Origin: DATFVJ01 sp963826515
GTDB lineage: Bacteria > Actinomycetota > Actinomycetes > Streptosporangiales > Streptosporangiaceae
Direction: 5' to 3'
Assembly: GCA_963826515.1 (NCBI GenBank)
Contig: CAWGXI010000005.1
Span: 186,001-250,000 of the forward strand
Length of the DNA stretch: 64,000 nucleotides
In this document: positions 36,570-45,241 of the stretch, piece after piece
Numbering within the stretch: position 1 is the stretch's first letter
Layout of the letters: each line of letters starts with the position of its first letter
Made by a program: the position numbers and the translations under genes
The notes under the pieces: generated by a model
Told to the model about the DNA's origin: nothing
The model's input: only the letters and a program-made list of their open reading frames with translations
Database searches by the model: none

Positions 36570-37929
36570 TCAGGGCGCCGGGCGGGTCGCCGGGCGGCGC
36601 ACGGGTCACGGCGCCGATGCCGGCGCGATCCGCAGCCGAGGCGATTGCGGCCCCAGCCGTGCACGGCACATCGACAGTGCCGGGCACGTCGACGCGGCAC
36701 GCTGGCCCGATGTCGCGGTTATTCCTGACAGCCGGGCGCGTGCCGCCGTGGCAAGCGCGCTGTTCCGCCGGGTTACCGCACGGCTGCCGGTTCGGGTGGT
36801 GACGGCGGACGGGACGACAGGTGGTGGTGGCGAAGGCGCACCGGCGCTGCTGCTACATCGCCCTGGCGACTTCTACCGGCGCCTCGGCGCAGGTGGCCTG
36901 ATCGGCTTGGGCGAGTCGTACATGGCGGGCGACTGGGACGCCGATGATCTGGCCGGCCTGCTGAGCGTCTTCGCGGCCCGGATGGCGACGCTCGTGCCCC
37001 GGCCCGCGCAGAAGCTGCGGCGGTGGTATGTGCCCCGGATGCCTGCCGCCGAGGACGGCACCCCCGATGGGGCGCGGCGGAACATCCAGCGCCACTACGA
37101 CCTGTCCAATGACCTGTTCGCGCTGTTCCTGGACGAGACCATGACCTACTCTGCGGCCGAGTTCGACGACCTCGGCGGATCCCTCGGCCCGCCGCTCGCC
37201 GAGGCCAAGGAGGACAGCTTGGCCCAGGCGCAGCGCCGGAAGATCGACCGGATCCTCGACCTCGCGGCGGTCGGCCCGGGCAGCCGGGTTCTCGAGATCG
37301 GAACCGGCTGGGGCGAACTGGCGATCAGGGCAGCCAGGCGTGGCGCACGCGTTGACTCGATCACGTTGTCGCAAGAACAGCGCGAGCTTGCGCAGGGCCG
37401 TGCCGCGCGGGCAGGTGTCGCGGGTCAGGTGGCGATCGACCTGCGAGACTACAGGGACGCCGCGGGGCGCTACGACGCAATCGTCAGCGTCGAGATGATC
37501 GAGGCGGTCGGGGACAGGTACTGGCCGGTGTTCTTCGCCACCCTCAATCGCCTTCTCGCGCCGCGCGGCCGCATCGGCCTGCAGGCGATCACCATGCCGC
37601 ACGACAGAATGCTCGCCACCCGCACCAGCTACACCTGGATTCACAAGTACATCTTTCCTGGTGGCGTCATCCCGTCGGCGATGGCCATCGAGCATGAGGC
37701 CGCCCGGGCGTCGCTGAGGGTGACCGCACGGCGCTCCCTCGGCCGGCACTACGCCAGGACGCTGCAACTATGGCGCGCGCGGTTCTGCCAGCACGCCAGC
37801 GACATCGACAAGCTCGGCTTCGACGCGGTGTTCCGCCGCATGTGGACGTTCTATCTCGCCTACTCGGAGGCGGGTTTCCGGTCCGGATATCTCAACGTCC
37901 ACCAGTTCGCGCTCGAGCACACGCCGTGA
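36541..37929 (+). CDS. Cyclopropane-fatty-acyl-phospholipid synthase family methyltransferase, first copy
   Basis: These SAM-dependent enzymes add a methyl or methylene carbon to double bonds of membrane fatty acids. The 462-residue product has the N-terminal SCP-like part, then HYDLSNDLFALFLDETMTYS (bicarbonate/active-site region), the SAM loop VLEIGTGWGELAIRAARRG, ITLSQEQRELA and QAITMPHDRM. TTG at 36541 is the start, supported by GGGAGGGAG four to five bases upstream. The first 55 residues are low-complexity and overlap DUF1365. The stop overlaps the next gene's GTG. It may make cyclopropane, 10-methyl or furan-type precursors; sequence alone does not decide. Confidence 0.92.
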   Translation: MTQITGYGTSQGAGRVAGRRTGHGADAGAIRSRGDCGPSRARHIDSAGHVDAARWPDVAVIPDSRARAAVASALFRRVTARLPVRVVTADGTTGGGGEGAPALLLHRPGDFYRRLGAGGLIGLGESYMAGDWDADDLAGLLSVFAARMATLVPRPAQKLRRWYVPRMPAAEDGTPDGARRNIQRHYDLSNDLFALFLDETMTYSAAEFDDLGGSLGPPLAEAKEDSLAQAQRRKIDRILDLAAVGPGSRVLEIGTGWGELAIRAARRGARVDSITLSQEQRELAQGRAARAGVAGQVAIDLRDYRDAAGRYDAIVSVEMIEAVGDRYWPVFFATLNRLLAPRGRIGLQAITMPHDRMLATRTSYTWIHKYIFPGGVIPSAMAIEHEAARASLRVTARRSLGRHYARTLQLWRARFCQHASDIDKLGFDAVFRRMWTFYLAYSEAGFRSGYLNVHQFALEHTP

Positions 37930-39381
37930 GCACCCCTGCGGCCCAGGCGCTCTGGCCGTTAATGGAGCAGGTTTTCCGCGGATCGCCCCCGGTACGGCTG
38001 CGCGCCTGGGACGGCAGCGAAGCGGGGGCCGGTCACGCCCCCACCGTCGTGCTGCGCTCGCGCCGCGCGCTCCGGTACCTGCTGTGGAGCCCGGCCGAGC
38101 TCGGCCTGGCACGCGCCTACGTTAGCGGCGACCCTCGACGTGGATGGTGACCTCGCCGAAGGGCTCAGGCGGTGCTGGCACGCGGTGCGCGAACGCGGCC
38201 TCAAGGGCGCCGGACTGCCGTGGCGGCAGCGGCTCGATGCCGGGAGGCTGGCGCTGCGGCTGGGCGTCGCAGGACCGCGGCCGCGCCCTCCGGCCGCAGA
38301 AGCCCGGCTGGCCGGGCGGTTGCACACGCGGGCCAGGGACCGCGCCGCGATCGCACACCACTACGACCTGTGCAACGACTTCTACGCACTCATCCTCGGC
38401 TCATCGATGGCGTACTCGTGCGCCTACTGGACAAGCGAGCCGCCCGGCTACGGCCTCGACGACGCCCAGCGCGACAAGCTAGCGCTGATCTGCCGCAAGC
38501 TCCGCCTCCAACCGGGCATGCGACTGCTCGACATCGGGTGCGGATGGGGATCTCTTGCTGTGCACGCCGCCCGCGCCCATGGCGCCCACGTAACCGCGGT
38601 GACGCTGTCCCGGCAGCAGGCCGCCCTCGCCCGGGCCAGGGCCGGCCAGCCGAAGACCGCGCAGGTGAAGGCCACGCCGGCCAAGACCGCAAAGATGACG
38701 GCCAACACGGCGCGGATGACGCCCGACACCGCGAAGATGATGGCCGACACCGCGAAGACGGCGGCCGACACCGCGAAGACGGCGGGTGCCGGCGCTGAAG
38801 ATGGCAGCGTCGAGGTGCGCCTGCAGGACTACCGTGAGATGAGCGGCGGGCCCTACGACGCCATTGCCTCGATCGAGATGGGCGAGCATGTCGGGGCGGA
38901 AGGCTACGAGGCCTTCGCCCGCGGGATCCGCCGGCTGCTCCGCCCCGGCGGCCGGGTACTCATCCAGCAGATGTCACGGCGCACGGACACCGCGCCAGGC
39001 GGTGGCCCATTCATCGAGACCTACATCGCGCCCGACATGCACATGCGGCCGCTGGGCGCCACGATCCAGTTGATCGAGGACGCCGGCCTTGAAGTGCGCG
39101 ACGTGCAGAGCCTTCGAGAACACTACGTGCGCACCATCCGCGCCTGGCACGACGTCCTCGAACGTCAGTGGGATCAGGCGGTCGCGCTGATCGGCGAGGA
39201 GCAGGCGCGGGTGTGGCGGCTTTACCTGGCGGGCGGGGCGCTGGCCTTCGCGGAGGGGCGGATGGGCGTCGACCAGATCCTGGCAGTACGGCCACGAGCT
39301 GACGGCGATCGCCGTTTGCCGGCGGTGCGCGGCAAGATGCCGGCCATGCCTGGTGACACTCCGCGGGTAAAGAGCCCGTGA
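37926..39381 (+). CDS. Cyclopropane-fatty-acyl-phospholipid synthase family methyltransferase, second copy, frameshifted
   Basis: A second enzyme of the same family has HHYDLCNDFYALILGSSMAY, the SAM motif LLDIGCGWGSLAVHAARAHG, SIEMGEHVG and VLIQQMSRRTD. The gene starts with GTG at 37926 (GTGA overlap) and reads VSTPAAQALWPLMEQVFRGS. The frame then breaks at 38132-38134, where GACCCTCGAC has one C too many for the family reading SGDLDVDGDLAEGL. A 21-bp repeat at about 38685-38790 (DTAKTAA units) is inserted after the SAM domain's TLSRQQ region. Either a sequencing error or a natural mutation has split an otherwise complete gene. Confidence 0.85.
38685..38790 (+). repeat. 21-bp in-frame repeat in the second CFA synthase
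   Basis: Units such as GACACCGCGAAGACGGCGGC encode seven-residue DTAKTAA/DTAKMMA repeats, about four copies plus degenerate ones. They form a charged, probably flexible insert within the methyltransferase domain. Confidence 0.8.
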
Positions 39382-40166
39382 TGTTGGGCTGGTGCCTGGC
39401 CGCCAGCGCCGGGGTCGTTGCGGCCGTCATGGCGGCGACCTTCGCTATCGCCGTCGCGCAGAAGAAGCACCGGGTGATCGACGTCGCCTGGGGACTCGGT
39501 TTCGCCGCCGTCGCGCTTGCCGCGTACAGGATCTCCGCAGGCCACGGTGACGGCGGGCGGCGGTTGCTGGTCGCAACATTGACGGTGATCTGGGGCGTCC
39601 GCCTGGCGGCTCACATCGCCCGGCGCGCCTGGGGGCAAGGTGAAGATCCACGCTATGCGGAGTTGCTGAGCCGCGCCAAAGGCAGCCGCGATATCTACGC
39701 GCTACGGACCGTGTATCTCACCCAGGGTGCCGTCATGTGGTTCGTCTCGCTGCCTGTACAGGTCGCGTGCTTCGAAAGGGCGCCACTTGGGCCGCTCGCC
39801 TGGCTAGGCACTGCTGTGTGGCTGATTGGTTTCGGCTTCGAGGCGGCCGGTGACGCGCAACTCGCGCGTTTCAAGCATGACCCGGCGAACCGGAGCAAGG
39901 TTATGGATCGTGGGCTGTGGCACTATACCCGTCATCCAAATTACTTCGGTGATGCCTGCGTGTGGTGGGGCCTGTACCTCATTGCCTGCGACCATTGGAC
40001 CGGTGCGCTCACTATCCTCTCGCCCGTGCTCATGACCTACTTCCTCGCTTTCGGCACAGGCAAGCCGCTGCTCGAGAAGGGAATGGCCAGCACGCGTCCT
40101 GGTTACGTCGAGTACGCGCGCCGTACCAGCGGGTTCTTCCCGCTCCCGCCAAGGAAGAGCACATAG
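39378..40166 (+). CDS. DUF1295 (steroid 5-alpha-reductase-like) membrane protein
   Basis: The 262-residue protein has several membrane helices and the C-terminal family signature GLWHYTRHPNYFGDACVWWG, followed by GTGKPLLEKGM and GYVEYARRTSGFFP. Relatives are NAD(P)H-dependent reductases or isoprenylcysteine methyltransferase-like proteins. In lipid clusters such proteins may reduce the modified acyl chain. GTG at 39378 overlaps the stop of the preceding gene. It is the last gene of the plus-strand cluster, consistent with one operon of five genes from 34414. Confidence 0.88.
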   Translation: MMLGWCLAASAGVVAAVMAATFAIAVAQKKHRVIDVAWGLGFAAVALAAYRISAGHGDGGRRLLVATLTVIWGVRLAAHIARRAWGQGEDPRYAELLSRAKGSRDIYALRTVYLTQGAVMWFVSLPVQVACFERAPLGPLAWLGTAVWLIGFGFEAAGDAQLARFKHDPANRSKVMDRGLWHYTRHPNYFGDACVWWGLYLIACDHWTGALTILSPVLMTYFLAFGTGKPLLEKGMASTRPGYVEYARRTSGFFPLPPRKST

Positions 40167-40264
40167 CCGACCGTCGTATTGACACGTCGAGCGCTGGCTA
40201 CGCAGCCCCTGGCCGAACCGCACTGGGCTGCTGGCGGGCAGCTGGCCGGGCACAGCTCGCCCGC

Positions 40265-41221
40265 TCAGTCCAGATGGTGCCGCAGCCGCAGGTCCGCAGG
40301 GAAAGGCTCGAAGTAGGTCTGCTCGCCCAGGTACGTCATCGTCTCGCCGGCGGCATGATGGTGCAGCAGCGCGATCGGGACGCTGAGCGGAACCTCCCCG
40401 CGCCGGTATCCCTCGAAAACGGCGCCGATGTCATCCCGCCTGACATCGTCAAGGGCCTCACTGATCTGGCTGAAGGCGTGCTGCAGGGCGTTGACGTGAC
40501 GGCCGCGGGTGGCCCTGGCGGCCATTGCCTCGCTGAAGATGACGCTGTAGCCGGCCCGCAGCTTCTCCGGTGCCTGAGTACCGGCTGCTGCGACCAGCCG
40601 GCCTGCCTCGCGGTATCGGGCCGGGTCGTGTGCCAGCAGCTGCAGCTTGTGGCGGGCATGGAAAGCGATGAGGTCGGCCGACCGCCATGACTCAGCGAAC
40701 AACAGCCGCAAGCGAGCGTGCGCGAAGATCCTCTCAATGAACTCCTCGCGCAGCCGCGCGTCGTTCAGCCGTCCGTCGTCTTCCACCGGAAGCAGCGGCG
40801 CAGCATCGGCGAACGCGGCGGCGAATAGGCCGCGCCCGCCACGATCGGTGACCTGATCATCGCGATACCGCTTGATGCCACGAAGGCCGCAGCTCGGGGA
40901 CCCCGACTTGAACACGTATCCGTCGATGGCGGCAAGTTCGGCGCCGCGGCGGGCGGCAAGCGCTTGAACCGCCTCGGTGTGATCGGAGCTGCCGGCTCTG
41001 GACATGAGCCGGGTCCGACCACCCTCGGCAACCAGGCGCAGCGTCTCGCGCGGCGCGCCAAGTCCGATCTCGATCTCCGGGCAGACCGCTGCCCAGTCCA
41101 CGTGGCGGCCAAGTTCGCGGGTGAGGAAGCGATCCCTGCTGTGTCCTCCGTTGAAGCGCACCGGGACGCCGAGCAGGCAACTGGACACACCCACCCTCGG
41201 TCTCACCGGCACCCCGTTCAC
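40265..41221 (-). CDS. DUF523-DUF1722 fusion protein (YbgA-like)
   Basis: The N-terminal DUF523 part (VGVSSCLLGVPVRFNGGH, then VCPEIEIGLGAPRETLRLV and FKSGSPSCGLRG) carries conserved cysteines. The C-terminal DUF1722 part (FHARHKLQLLAHDP; LMTYLGEQTYF-like end) matches YbgA. The activity is not established. This protein often sits near photolyase, MerR/B12 or lipid-modification genes. GTG at 41221 overlaps the stop of the sigma factor gene, so the two are probably cotranscribed. The length of 318 is normal. Confidence 0.88.
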   Translation of the reverse strand: MNGVPVRPRVGVSSCLLGVPVRFNGGHSRDRFLTRELGRHVDWAAVCPEIEIGLGAPRETLRLVAEGGRTRLMSRAGSSDHTEAVQALAARRGAELAAIDGYVFKSGSPSCGLRGIKRYRDDQVTDRGGRGLFAAAFADAAPLLPVEDDGRLNDARLREEFIERIFAHARLRLLFAESWRSADLIAFHARHKLQLLAHDPARYREAGRLVAAAGTQAPEKLRAGYSVIFSEAMAARATRGRHVNALQHAFSQISEALDDVRRDDIGAVFEGYRRGEVPLSVPIALLHHHAAGETMTYLGEQTYFEPFPADLRLRHHLD

Positions 41222-41746
41222 GCAGCTAGCAACTCCCCCAGGCGCCGCAGCCCCCGCGCGGTCCTCGCCTTGATCGTACCCAGCGGGACGTCCAGGGACT
41301 CCGCGATCTCCCGTTGAGTGAGGTCACCGAAGTAGGCCAGCCTGATCGCCAGTTCCTGAGCCTGTGGCAGCACGGCGAGCGCCTGTCCCACATCGTGGGC
41401 CTGGTCAATCCGGTCCGCCGCGGAGGGAACGGACGCGAGAGCCTGGCCCGAAAGCCTCGTCGAGCGGGAGGGTCACCCGGTGGCGGGCCCGAAGGTGGTC
41501 GATGGCCCGCATGCGGGCGATGCCAAGCACCCAGCCTTCGAGGCTGCGCGCAGGATCGTAGCGGTCACGGCACCGCCAAAGCTCGATGAGGACGATCTGG
41601 ATCACGTCGTCGACGTCGTCAGGCGGTACGCGCCGGCGAAGGTACCGACGGAGCAGCGGGCAGAGCGCGGCAAAACACTCGGCTAGATCCGTCTCGTCAC
41701 CGTGCGCAAGTTTCGCGCCGAGAGATCCATGTTCTGCGCCGTCCAT
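41218..41746 (-). CDS. ECF-type RNA polymerase sigma factor, frameshifted
   Basis: Region 2 is clear (CFAALCPLLRRYLRRRV; DDVIQIVLIELWRCRDRYD; WVLGIARMRAIDHLRARHR), as is region 4 in the next frame (AIRLAYFGDLTQREIAESLD, then VPLGTIKARTARGLRRL). The break lies in the linker near 41415-41435; reading on requires dropping one base (or gaining two). Taken together it would be a SigK-like protein of about 175 residues. No anti-sigma gene is adjacent. It is followed by the DUF523/DUF1722 gene with a GTGA overlap. A hairpin and a small palindrome lie in its leader. The break may be a sequencing error. Confidence 0.82.
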
Positions 41747-41760
41747 CGGGCCCCCTCGTG

Positions 41761-41815
41761 CCGGTGTGAGCGTTCGCGTCCCACACCGGAATAAAACACA
41801 TCATGTCACAACATG
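41761..41815 (-). promoter_or_regulatory. Leader hairpin and small palindrome upstream of the sigma gene
   Basis: CCGGTGTG (41761-41768) and CACACCGG (41782-41789) form an eight-base inverted repeat ending just before the ribosome-binding site. Beside it CATGT-CACA-ACATG (41802-41815) is a short palindrome in an AT-rich island (41790-41880) that stands out from the GC-rich surroundings. These are candidates for an operator and a translational hairpin. Confidence 0.5.
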
Positions 41816-42362
41816 TATCGTCTCTACCTGCTACTTCTTAGAGGAAATCTACTCGAAAGTTATTCATTAGTGCAAGCCGCCCAGGACGGGATCTAGTTGT
41901 GACTTGCCACACCGGCGGGTTGCGGACCGTGCCGGTTACCGGCAGCAAGGACCGCCTACCCGCCGGACGGCCATCCCGGTGCCCCGCTCGGTGCTGCGAT
42001 CCCGCGGTGGCCGGCCACACCGCGAAGCGGCCCGGACCGGCCGCGAAGCGGCCCGGCAACCCGGCCGCGCGCGATTGCCGCCCGGCAACCGGCCGCATGG
42101 GACGGGGCGCGGCAACCGGCCGCGCGGGGTGCGGGCGGGCAACCGGCCACGCCGGGTACGGGCGGGCAACCGGCCACGCCGGGTACGGGCGGGCAACCGG
42201 CCACGCCGGGTGCGGGCGGGCAACCGGCCACGCGGGTGCGGGCGGCGTGACAGGTCACAGCTCAGCGCGCAGGGCGGTCAGCCGCGCTGTGCGCGCCGAA
42301 GCAGAGAGAAAGAGAAGCAGAGAAAGAGAAGCAGAGAAAAGAGAAGCAGAGAAAGAAGGGCC
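41816..42362. repeat. Intergenic region with a 27-bp array and a GA-rich tract
   Basis: No gene is visible. From about 42105 to 42240 a 27-bp unit (GGGTACGGGCGGGCAACCGG plus CCACGCC) is repeated about five times. At 42297-42360 there is a purine tract built of AGCAGAGAAAGAGA units, unusual in this genome. The AT-rich stretch up to 41880 is probably the sigma gene promoter region. Confidence 0.75.
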
Positions 42363-43379
42363 TCAGCCTGCGCCGAGAGCCATCATGACGGCGTTGACCG
42401 CGTCGGAAAGGGTCTGCACGGTCTCGATCCCCGACGGCATCTGGTGGCGGTTCCAGCCCGGGCCGCCGACGATCACCTGGATCGCCGGACGCAGGGCTGG
42501 CAGATCGGCCAATGGCTCCGCTGCACCGGTCGCTGTGGTCTGCGACCACAAGAAAACGGCCACAGGACCGAGCCGGCGGACTGCGTCCGCAAGTGCGTGG
42601 TAGGGGACCCTGGCGCCGAGCACGCGAGTGGCGGCATGCCTTTTGGCAAGGGCCGCGGCGAGCGCGTACAGCGCCAAGGTGTGCTGTTCCTCCGGGGCGC
42701 AGGCGAGCAGTACCGGGCGCGCGTTGACTGCTTCGCCCGGCCGGGTGGCGACGGCGGAAAGCGTGGCAAGTGCGGACCAGGTGAGCAGATGTTCGATCTC
42801 GACGCAGCGCCCACTTGACGAATAACGTTCGCCGAGCCCGGTAAGGACAGGGACCAGCATGTTGTCCCAGGTCCAGACGACACCCCGGCGGCGAAGTGCG
42901 GCCCGGATTAGTTCCCGGGTGGTTGGCTCGTCCATGGCCATCGCCGCGCGGGACAGCGCGCGCGCCTCCGCCGTCGCACCGGGCACCGCCAGCCGGTTCC
43001 CGCCGGAACCGGCCGCCTGACGACGCCTCCTTGGCAGGGGCACGCCTATGCCGGGCACGCCTGTGCCAGTACGCGGCCGCCCAGTCACGGGTGACCCAGG
43101 CACCGGTGACCCAGGCACCGGTGACCCAGGCACCGGTGCGCCCAGGCCGGCCTCGAGGGCCGTGCGCGCCGCCTCCGCTGGCGGGAGACCATTCAGGATC
43201 AGGCGATGCATTATTTCGAGCCGGGCTACGTCAACGGCGTCGTAGCGACGGTGGTGTCCCTCGCTACGCCGGCTAGGCCCGATTCCGTAGCGGCGGTCCC
43301 AGGTACGCAGCGTGGACGTGGCCACGCCGAGGCGCCGCGCGACCGCGCCCACACCGAACCCGGGGCTGGCGCTCTCCAT
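42363..43379 (-). CDS. MerR-family regulator with a B12-binding-like domain (LitR/CarH-like)
   Basis: The N-terminal MerR helix-turn-helix (GAVARRLGVATSTLRTWDRR, GHHRRYDAVDVARLEIMHRL) is followed by a PVPGS repeat linker (15-bp array, 43080-43140). A C-terminal part resembles cobalamin-dependent photoreceptors. The helical-bundle motif is Y-x9-EH (GERYSSSGRCVEIEHLL), with Tyr in place of the usual Trp, and the Rossmann domain has APEEQHTLAL with the Glu-x-His that holds B12 in CarH. ATG at 43379 begins the conserved part. If it binds adenosylcobalamin, light would relieve repression. The neighbouring sigma factor and lipid genes are plausible targets. Confidence 0.82.
   Translation of the reverse strand: MESASPGFGVGAVARRLGVATSTLRTWDRRYGIGPSRRSEGHHRRYDAVDVARLEIMHRLILNGLPPAEAARTALEAGLGAPVPGSPVPGSPVPGSPVTGRPRTGTGVPGIGVPLPRRRRQAAGSGGNRLAVPGATAEARALSRAAMAMDEPTTRELIRAALRRRGVVWTWDNMLVPVLTGLGERYSSSGRCVEIEHLLTWSALATLSAVATRPGEAVNARPVLLACAPEEQHTLALYALAAALAKRHAATRVLGARVPYHALADAVRRLGPVAVFLWSQTTATGAAEPLADLPALRPAIQVIVGGPGWNRHQMPSGIETVQTLSDAVNAVMMALGAG
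43080..43142 (-). repeat. 15-bp in-frame repeat in the MerR regulator linker
   Basis: GTGACCCAGGCACCG and close variants occur about four times and encode PVPGS units between the DNA-binding and sensor domains. Confidence 0.85.
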
Positions 43380-43566
43380 GACCTCCCCAGTGAAGAACCT
43401 GCTCTCACAATTCTTGCGGAAATGATCAAGCAAACGGTTGCATCCCGCGACCGACGCTACAAATCAGCTGATTCACTCGCACGCAGGTCTGCCGAATCGA
43501 CGCCCCGGCCGAGACGGGCACCGCCACGATCAAGAACACCGCTGACCACGCCGACGTGCAGCATGG

Positions 43567-44853
43567 CTACCAGCGGAACCCGGCCACCATGACGTGGCCG
43601 CGAGCGCCCGCCAACGGGTTGAAATACGAGAGGACTAACTCGGTCCGCGTGCTGAGCTCCGGATGCCCGATTATCGCGCGGCAGAAGTTCGCGTAGCCAC
43701 CACCCACCCGGCACGGGACGCGCCCGGATCTGATCCGTCGCCAGGGGCCGGCCGGTGCCCGCGACTCGTACACGGTGAAGCCGCCACCGATGTCTGTCTG
43801 CTCGACGAGGATGAACTGGCGCCCCGCAGCAGAGAAGTCGGCCACGCTCACGGCGGACGGTCTCGCTCCGGCGATGATCGATGTCGCCGCAGCGGCGTCA
43901 GGCGTCCACGGGCCCAATGAGCCGCCGATCCACCATTGGTAGCGAAACGGATCGGCCCAATCGAGCGGGCTGGCGGCCACCCGCGCTTCGAACACCGTCC
44001 CCGTTGCGCATCTTCCGAATGCCAGATCCGTGCACGTGGGGCCGAACAGGTACAGATAAGGACCGGAGAAGACCGGCGAGCCAAGCAGCTTGGCTGACGC
44101 CGCGATGCTGAGATCAACACTGGCGAACACCGTTACCTCGTTGCTCAGCGTGCCCGTGGCGGGATCGTATTCGACCAGGCCGAAGCCCTCGGGCAGGAAG
44201 CCGCCTGCTCCACTCAGCACGCAGTAGTTGTTGAAAGCGATGAGCAGGTCATTCGACGACGGCATCCGGGTGACCCCGCTGACCCACGACGTGGCGTAAC
44301 CGCCGCCGTAGCCACAAGGCAGGCCGGTCAATGTGACGAGCCCGGTGGGTGCGGGCAGGAATGGTGCAGGTCCGCGACTGCCGGGCACTGCGCCGTTCGC
44401 GGTGCCCGGCGTCGTGCCCGGCGCGCCAAGCTCGCTCAGCCGACCTGGCACGCGTACCGCCGCGCCCGGCCGCGCTACGGTTGGACTCACCGCGGCCGTC
44501 GAACCACTGATGAACTGCTTGAGCGCCCAGCTGAGGTGGCCGCTCGCGTCCGGCTTGCGTACGTACACGGGCGTATCGCAGAACAACCAGAGGCTGCGCC
44601 GTGGGCTGGCCGGCAGCGGCTGGCTATAACCACAATCGCGGGCCAGGCTGGCGTCACCCGAGCGCTCAAACCGGGACATGACCTGGACAGGCGCCAGCGT
44701 GCCGGGCTTGCTCCGCGGGCCGCAGGACGTCGGCACCGCGAGCAGCACCGCGACGAGTATGACCAGGACCAGACGGCGGCCGGGACTGCCGCCCGGACGG
44801 CAGCGACGCCAGCACAGAAGTGGGCGGCCGGTCCCGGGGTGAGGCACCGTCAT
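43567..44853 (-). CDS. Secreted or lipoprotein-like protein of unknown function (DUF4185-like)
   Basis: The 428-residue protein starts with a basic segment and a hydrophobic stretch (RRLVLVILVAVLLAVPTSCG), suggesting export. The Cys after PTS could be a lipobox cysteine, though the box is not canonical. The rest has repeated beta-rich blocks (RSLWLFCDTPVYV, GFGLVEYDPATG, FTVYESRAPAGPWRRI) like DUF4185 or beta-propeller proteins that resemble sugar-active folds. No catalytic motif is obvious. ATG at 44853 overlaps the stop of a truncated LuxR-type regulator by four bases, so the pair was once translationally coupled. Confidence 0.65.
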   Translation of the reverse strand: MTVPHPGTGRPLLCWRRCRPGGSPGRRLVLVILVAVLLAVPTSCGPRSKPGTLAPVQVMSRFERSGDASLARDCGYSQPLPASPRRSLWLFCDTPVYVRKPDASGHLSWALKQFISGSTAAVSPTVARPGAAVRVPGRLSELGAPGTTPGTANGAVPGSRGPAPFLPAPTGLVTLTGLPCGYGGGYATSWVSGVTRMPSSNDLLIAFNNYCVLSGAGGFLPEGFGLVEYDPATGTLSNEVTVFASVDLSIAASAKLLGSPVFSGPYLYLFGPTCTDLAFGRCATGTVFEARVAASPLDWADPFRYQWWIGGSLGPWTPDAAAATSIIAGARPSAVSVADFSAAGRQFILVEQTDIGGGFTVYESRAPAGPWRRIRSGRVPCRVGGGYANFCRAIIGHPELSTRTELVLSYFNPLAGARGHVMVAGFRW

Positions 44854-45040
44854 GGGCAGCCAGTGTCGTCCAGGCCCGGCTCGATCGCGTACCCGACCAG
44901 GTCTACGCGATTGTGCAGTTGCAGCTTGCCGCGCGTGTTCTGCACGTGGTTCTGGACGGTCAGGTGCGGCAACGCAAGGCGCTGTGCCATCTGCTTATGG
45001 GACACGCTTTTCGCGACCATCCGCACGCGCACCTGTCCCG
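44850..45040 (-). pseudogene. Truncated LuxR/NarL-type response regulator, C-terminal helix-turn-helix only
   Basis: The last 55 or so residues (VAKSVSHKQMAQRLALPHLT, VQNHVQNTRGKLQLHNRVDL) are recognisably the DNA-binding domain of a NarL-type regulator ending at TGA 44850. Upstream of it the frame runs straight into palindromic element copy 3 (45041-45100) and no receiver domain is found. Several normally conserved positions differ, for example Leu-Ala-Leu-Pro-His in the turn. It is a remnant, apparently cut by the palindrome, and it overlaps the start of the secreted protein gene. Confidence 0.75.
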
Positions 45041-45100
45041 GTGACCCGGGATGTGCCATCGCGGGTCGTATATGACCCGCGATGGCACATCCCGGGTCAC
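45041..45100. repeat. Palindromic element, copy 3 (27-bp perfect arms)
   Basis: The arms 45041-45067 and 45074-45100 are exact reverse complements over 27 bases, with a six-base loop GTATAT. The core GGATGTGCCATCGCGGGT matches copies 1 and 2. The outermost bases GTGACCCG differ from copy 1, and the pairing partner changes with them. It sits at the broken end of the LuxR remnant. Confidence 0.88.
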
Positions 45101-45241
45101 CAGCCACGTCACTACTCCTGGTCACGGGCGGCCGCCTCGCTCCTGGCCGTCTCGCCGCCGGCCGGCCCGGCCCCGGCTATGTTGCCCTCAGCGCCGGGCG
45201 TGACCGCGTCGCTCGCCGCGCCGGGACTACTGTCACTGGGC
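45101..45241. other. Spacer between palindrome and plsC
   Basis: This is the downstream side of the plsC gene. It is rich in G and C and shows no gene, motif or terminator that I can recognise. Confidence 0.4.
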
